Shown here: positions 59,301 through 64,000 of the stretch, in pieces
How the letters are laid out: every line of letters starts with the position of its first letter
How positions within the stretch are numbered: position 1 is the stretch's first letter
NCBI RefSeq assembly: GCF_009870125.1
Contig: NC_046680.1
Coordinates: forward strand, 14,899,501-14,963,500
DNA from: Drosophila pseudoobscura
Lineage: Eukaryota > Arthropoda > Insecta > Diptera > Drosophilidae
Length of the DNA stretch: 64,000 bases
Direction: 5' to 3'
Notes under the pieces: model-generated
Told to the model about the DNA's origin: nothing
The model's input: the letters and a program-made list of their open reading frames with translations, nothing else
The model's database searches: none
Made by a program: the position numbers and the translations under genes

Positions 59301-60818
59301 GGACGGGGTGTAATATAATATGCCTTGACGTGTTAATAGAGCGGACCCAAAAGGAAAACGAAGGAAAAGAAAAGAAAACACGATGAACTGCCGCAGGGGA
59401 AAGTGGCAAAGGCGGAAAGGGGCAGTGAATGTGAATGGGCGTAAATCAATTAAAGGCTAACAAAGCAATCAAGCTCCAGATTCATATGGAACGGGTGAGG
59501 TGGCGGGAGTGGGTGCGGGAGCGGGAGCGGGGGCTTGTAGCGAGTCATGCTCCGTCACTCCTTGAACGGATTGTGTGTCACAGCAAGAGTTAAATTGCCC
59601 CAAAATGCATTCGATAGGCCCAGCCGGACTTCAACACTTCATCACCAGCAGCGCATTGGTTGTGTCCCCCTAATGAACCAAACTTGTAAGACGATTCCGA
59701 GAAGACTCCACTCTTGTCTTGGTTTGACTCTTTTTCTCTCGTTGTGCATTAATTAGTTATACACTAATTTCCAATTCCGATTTCAGGCATGCAAATGTTA
59801 ATTGACCACTTAAGTTAAAACTTCATAATGATCGTTAATAATACCGAGCGATCTCTCTGAAGGTAAAAAAACGATAGGGCAAGCAGGAGCAGAAGGTTGA
59901 GCGAACGCCGACAAACTGTAAGCAAAATAACAGGTTCACAAACCTTAACTAGCCAAGTCGAAGACTCTTAAAAGATATGCACACGCACACACCTACCAAT
60001 ACACATACACAGGCATTCATACGACTATAAGTAGTCACCTTTCAGAACAGAGCTGTGCGCTGACGATGCGAGCATGTGGGAAATCTGAGAGCATAGTGGC
60101 AGCCCGGTCCGGTCCGGTCCGGTCCCTCTGAGCTTCAGGCTCTAACTGTCCGTTAATGATCTTTTCTGCTAGCTCATTTATCCAGCATCTACTTGCATGC
60201 AGTATATACATATGTAAATATGTAGGTGTACACCCAGCAGACTCAAGATGAGAACATTGTACGGTTCTAGCTGAGACAGTATTCCAAAATGTTGTTTTGG
60301 GCCAACCAACAAAAGTTCACAGCGGTTAAAGGAGCAAATGGAACAATTCAATTTTAAAATTTCCAAGAAATGGGGGCTCAAAGATATATTAGCTTCCCCT
60401 CTAATGATATTCTATGAACCTAAGTACTTCTTTGAACGCTGTCAGAGGATTTTAAACCGCTTTTATAGAAAATTCAATTAACTGTAGTTCGGTTCAATTT
60501 AGAGCAGTAACTATAAAATAACTATTATCTTAAATTGATCAAACACTTGTACAGGTACAGGTACAGGAACAGCTAAGTGGTGCAGAGAGTGAAGGGGAGA
60601 CTAGACTGATACAAAAACTGGATGGGAAAGAAATGCAAGCTCATGGCTCATAATCAAGGGCCATGAAAGCTGTTTCCTGCCCAAGCTGATTGCATTGATT
60701 GCCCCCCAAACTGGAATGGAAATTGGACCAAACGGGGAAGGAGTCCGTCCGCCCGTCCGCCCGTCCGCCCGACCGCCTGTCCGATTCTGACTCGTGCCGG
60801 AGCCACTACCCCAAAAGA
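56347..60818. other. Downstream of mir-8, no gene established
   Basis: AT- and GA-rich sequence, with a (GA)n stretch at 56474-56492 and a (TG)n tract at 58944-58972. A 111-codon minus-strand frame at 57597-57262 has hydrophobic stretches but no leading ATG. The block may contain the 3' part of the mir-8 primary transcript and upstream exons of the gene starting near 60.8 kb. Confidence 0.4.
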
Positions 60819-60882
60819 ATGCACCAGGAGTTTCCCGGCCTAGCGAAACTAACACTGCTCTCACTCACTCTCTTGGCCACAG
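60819..60882 (+). CDS. Probable signal-peptide exon of a secreted or membrane protein
   Basis: From ATG 60819 the frame encodes 21 residues (MHQEFPGLAKLTLLSLTLLA plus T), a textbook signal peptide. It then reaches a donor CCACAG|GTAATT after one base of the next codon (phase 1), the usual place for an intron after a leader peptide. No stop interrupts the frame upstream back to 60699. The remaining exons are not visible in the window and probably lie beyond it. I cannot name the gene. Confidence 0.45.
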
Positions 60883-61003
60883 GTAATTGAACGTTCTCCC
60901 CATTCTCCCATTCAGCGCAGCTACTGTGTGCAACCGTGGCTCCATGACACGCCTGCTCTTTAGCGATGGCCCTGGGAGGGGCCTAGGACTGGGCAATGTG
61001 CAT

Positions 61004-61049
61004 CGCGTCGCATCGCATCGCATCGTATCGCATCGTATCGCATGGCATC
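61004..61049. repeat. (GCATC)n minisatellite
   Basis: About nine imperfect GCATC/GTATC units. Confidence 0.85.
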
Positions 61050-63956
61050 GCTCCGCTGATTCAGCATCGTCGCTGGGGTGCATCAAATTAGCATTGTTCC
61101 CAGAGTCAGTGAGCTTTTTGCCTGGGCACTCCGAGACTGTACTTCGAGGCAAGAATAACCTTTAATTGGATTGAAGAATTTGAAATAAATATAAAATGTT
61201 TGTCATTCATGAAATACTCGTCGCATTCTGTTTATCTTGTATTCTCGCTACGCGCCAGCATAGATAATCCCATGTTGGGGAAAAAAGACCAACATTCAAT
61301 TAAATAAATTACCCAATTACATATTGACATAACATACTCGCACTCGTATTGTGTGGACTATAGACTATAGACTTTTGAAATTTCATTATCATAAAAGCAT
61401 ATTTCGTGGAGCTACGAGTACGAGCAGGCAAGCATTAATAACTTGGCCTGCAATTTGCATTCGTTATCCGAAACACATGGCGCCCGTACCCACATACATA
61501 CATACATATGTATGTACATATTTATGAATTGGGGCCACAAAAGCGCCACCTGGCGGGGCCACGCGTGTGTGGCTAATCGGCCCCGTCCGTTCGGGCTTGG
61601 TAATTAAAAAACGTTAACGTTTTCAGCCTGGTTATTCTATTTTAGCTCTCTTTTTTTTCGTTATTTCGTTAAGTTGAACTAATGGAATAATTAGCGTAAA
61701 TGTTGCTGAACAAATTTCAGCTGTGGCACGACTATTGGTCGCCGCCACATGGACGCCGAGTCCAAGGAAATTTGGATATATACTGTATTGGCTGGATACT
61801 CCTGTCCATGCCTCCCTCGGCACACTGTTGGAGGAGTGGTTACTCAGTGAACAATTAGCCAAGACAAGAATCAACATATGGAGGCTGTTCAAGCCGTCAT
61901 GAATATGCATGAACAGCTGATTTATAAGTGAACTCTACGCCCCGTCATAGCTGCGACTACAGACGCCTAACAGCCATCAACTATAACTATATGTACATAT
62001 AAACTTAACACGTAAAAAATAATATAAATTTGCATAGAAATTGCAATGAACCTTAGCTCGCAAGTGGAAGAACAGCAAAGCAACAGGTTAATGGCAGCAC
62101 TGGCCAACAAGCGAGCTGGTAGAAGGCAGAAGGGGAAAACCAGATAGGAAGGCCTTCTACACACACACAAATTACGATTTACTATTCATAATACAGCGAT
62201 GGGATTATATTTTGGCTTGGAATAACCACCATATGACATGGATAATATCCATATGTATCTGAAATATTCTCGTCCTCATATACAGGGCAGAAAGGATCGA
62301 TTGTAATGAACATTGAAGTATTCTGAATCCAAGGATTATTTCTAATAATATTTACAATATTTTGATAGCTGTTTCAATAGTTTAGCTTTAAACTCACCGT
62401 TCCATTGCTGCTCCATTTTGCTGTTGCACAGTGTAATGGCCACACTTAGCGTTGCTGTTGCTGTACTCGTACTTGTACACATATTATTAGCATGACTGTT
62501 GTTGCCTTAGCAAGTGGTGGCAGACTTTTGAACCCGCGCAGCTGACTGTTGCCGGCCCACAAGTGCAAATTAAATGGTTAGTGGAGTGGGAGGGGGCGAA
62601 AGCAAAAATTTGTTCATTTACTTGGCCAGCAGCTACTGTTGGCCAGCCAGTGTACTCGCATGCATTTGGCCATCAGATGCGAATTGTTTTTATTTTATTT
62701 TATTTTCCGCTTGTTATTTATAGCGCACCATTCTGGGGCAAGGGGGAAGAGTGCCAGGCAGGCCGCAGAGAGCAACAGAGTTATTAATGCTTGGAATTTT
62801 CATAATCGAAACGGGTTTCCGTTTCCAACCGGCAGAGGCAGTCAGGCAAGGAAGCACGCGCGTCTTGTCCATGCAGAGACGGAGACGGAGACCAGACCAG
62901 ACCCAGACTCTCTCTCTCTATCGCTCTCTGGGCAAAAGCCAAGCATGGGTTAAGCTGAAGAAAGAGGGAGAGCGAGAGATAGAGAGAGAGTGAGCAGAGT
63001 TATGGCAATGGCAAGACAAGCACACGCCTTGCGCGAACAGGTGAAGCGTTTAACTGTACGTGGCTGGTGCAGGGGTTGCTGGCGGGGAGTGGAGAGTGTC
63101 CAACCAATTGGCCCGAGTGCTCCATGGCTGGACTTTGTATACTGTCAGACCTGCACCTGGGTACGAGTATACTCGTATGCAGAGGACGAAAGAAAAACAC
63201 TTATGATCCGATCGCTAATTTGTTGAACTTGCAATTCTGCGATTGCTTTTCAGGATATTTCGCCTGATGCCAAGTTTAATCGCGGGGCTGCATTCCGATA
63301 ATGGAATGCTGGCAGAATGCGATACCAATTGGGAGCAGGAAAGCCGATAGGCAAATCGATTATTATCGTTATATATCGTCAAAAACGAGATCGTCGCTCT
63401 CTGCTTATGCAAATTCTTAATAATCGCGTTCCTTCCATGGCGTCGCTTCGCGTCGGCTTTCACTCACGCAACATGCATGCTGCAACAGGTCGGTGCCGGT
63501 CCGAAAAAGCTCATTGCCCATGGCAATGGGATTGCCTTGCCGGGCTGCAGGTAAGGTAGGTAGCCCCATCCCCATTGCCATTGCCAATGCCAATGCCAAC
63601 CTGCTCGACGCTGCAGCACGATGGCCAAAGGTGTAATTTGCTTAAAAGCAGCGAACAAATAAAGGGTTTCAATGGCCCGACTCCACCGGCGGACAGACAG
63701 CCAGAGATAATGAATTGAAGAGCTGCAGCAGCAGGGGATAGAGTGCGGTGGAGCAGGAGGATGAGGATCAGTGACAAGTGCACGTTGTCCGCTTATGACG
63801 TCGGACGACAGCTGCCGTATTTTTTGACTGGCCCACGGACAGTCCATGTCATCCTCTGTCCAACCGCAACATCATCTAGGCCTCCGCATCCTGGTCATAG
63901 TTTTTAATTAAGTGCGTGTAGGTTTCAGCTTTGGCTTTTCCTCCCATCATTATTCT

Positions 63957-63984
63957 GCCTGCCTGCCTGCCTGCCTCCCTGCCT
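63957..63984. repeat. (TGCC)n microsatellite
   Basis: About seven TGCC units with one interruption. Confidence 0.85.
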
Positions 63985-64000
63985 GCACTTGACTCTTGAT

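Larger units (their letters stand above)
60883..64000. other. Right-edge sequence, probably intronic
   Basis: No further supported exon. A (GCATC)n tract lies at 61004-61049, a CTG/CAG-like run near 62450 and a (TGCC)n tract at 63957-63984. A minus-strand six-codon ATG exon (62416-62398) before AACG|GTGAGT and a + strand frame ending CTGCAG|GTAAGG at 63550 are isolated splice-like signals. Confidence 0.4.

Overview
The window is insect nuclear DNA and almost certainly Drosophila. Introns of 50-80 bp with GT-AG borders, TATA and Motif-1-like promoters, an exact miR-8 hairpin and several fly-restricted secreted protein families (DUF1091, DUF745, single-domain von Willebrand C) all point that way. 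RalGPS and mir-8 together suggest the Muller C arm (2R of D. melanogaster). The species is not identified. No bacterial-type operons, CRISPR arrays or tRNAs were seen, and I recognised no retroviral or LTR element.

Layout. 1-4 kb: two DUF1091 genes face each other tail-to-tail in a ~0.94-kb inverted duplication, each with the same 3' remnant of a third copy upstream. Diverged direct repeats (851-988 and 4617-4755) flank the locus. 4.8-13.8 kb: RalGPS, with a Motif-1 promoter, a 5' UTR exon, a 4.4-kb first intron and seven coding exons (703 aa, RasGEF plus PH). 13.8-17.8 kb: two neighbouring genes for secreted tryptophan- and histidine-rich proteins, a short one on + and a long repetitive one on -. 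20-24 kb: a second inverted duplication, a near-perfect palindrome with ~0.8-kb arms and a ~41-bp centre. Its arms hold the 3' exon and poly(A) signal of two convergent copies of an unrecognised gene. 24-36 kb is mostly non-coding and rich in simple repeats, with one plausible two-exon micro-gene at 30.1 kb. 36-53 kb: six single-domain von Willebrand C (Vago-like) genes, with a DUF745 coiled-coil secreted protein gene between them. 53-64 kb: a non-coding stretch containing mir-8, then a probable signal-peptide exon of a further secreted protein at 60.8 kb.

How the genes fit together. Most protein genes here encode small secreted products, and several arose by local duplication (DUF1091 pair, Trp-rich pair, six SVWC genes, palindromic pair). 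RalGPS (Ral GTPase exchange factor) and mir-8 look like conserved single-copy anchors. The most unusual signal is in the SVWC cluster. Four of six paralogues share a GC-AG intron with the donor TA|GCAAGT, while the other two use TA|GTAAGT at the same codon. In all six, keeping the intron creates an immediate in-frame TAG that removes the second half of the cysteine domain.

Limits: exon models come from reading splice signals and frames by eye, without transcripts or alignments. Transcript ends, some first exons and the content of the large non-coding blocks are unresolved.
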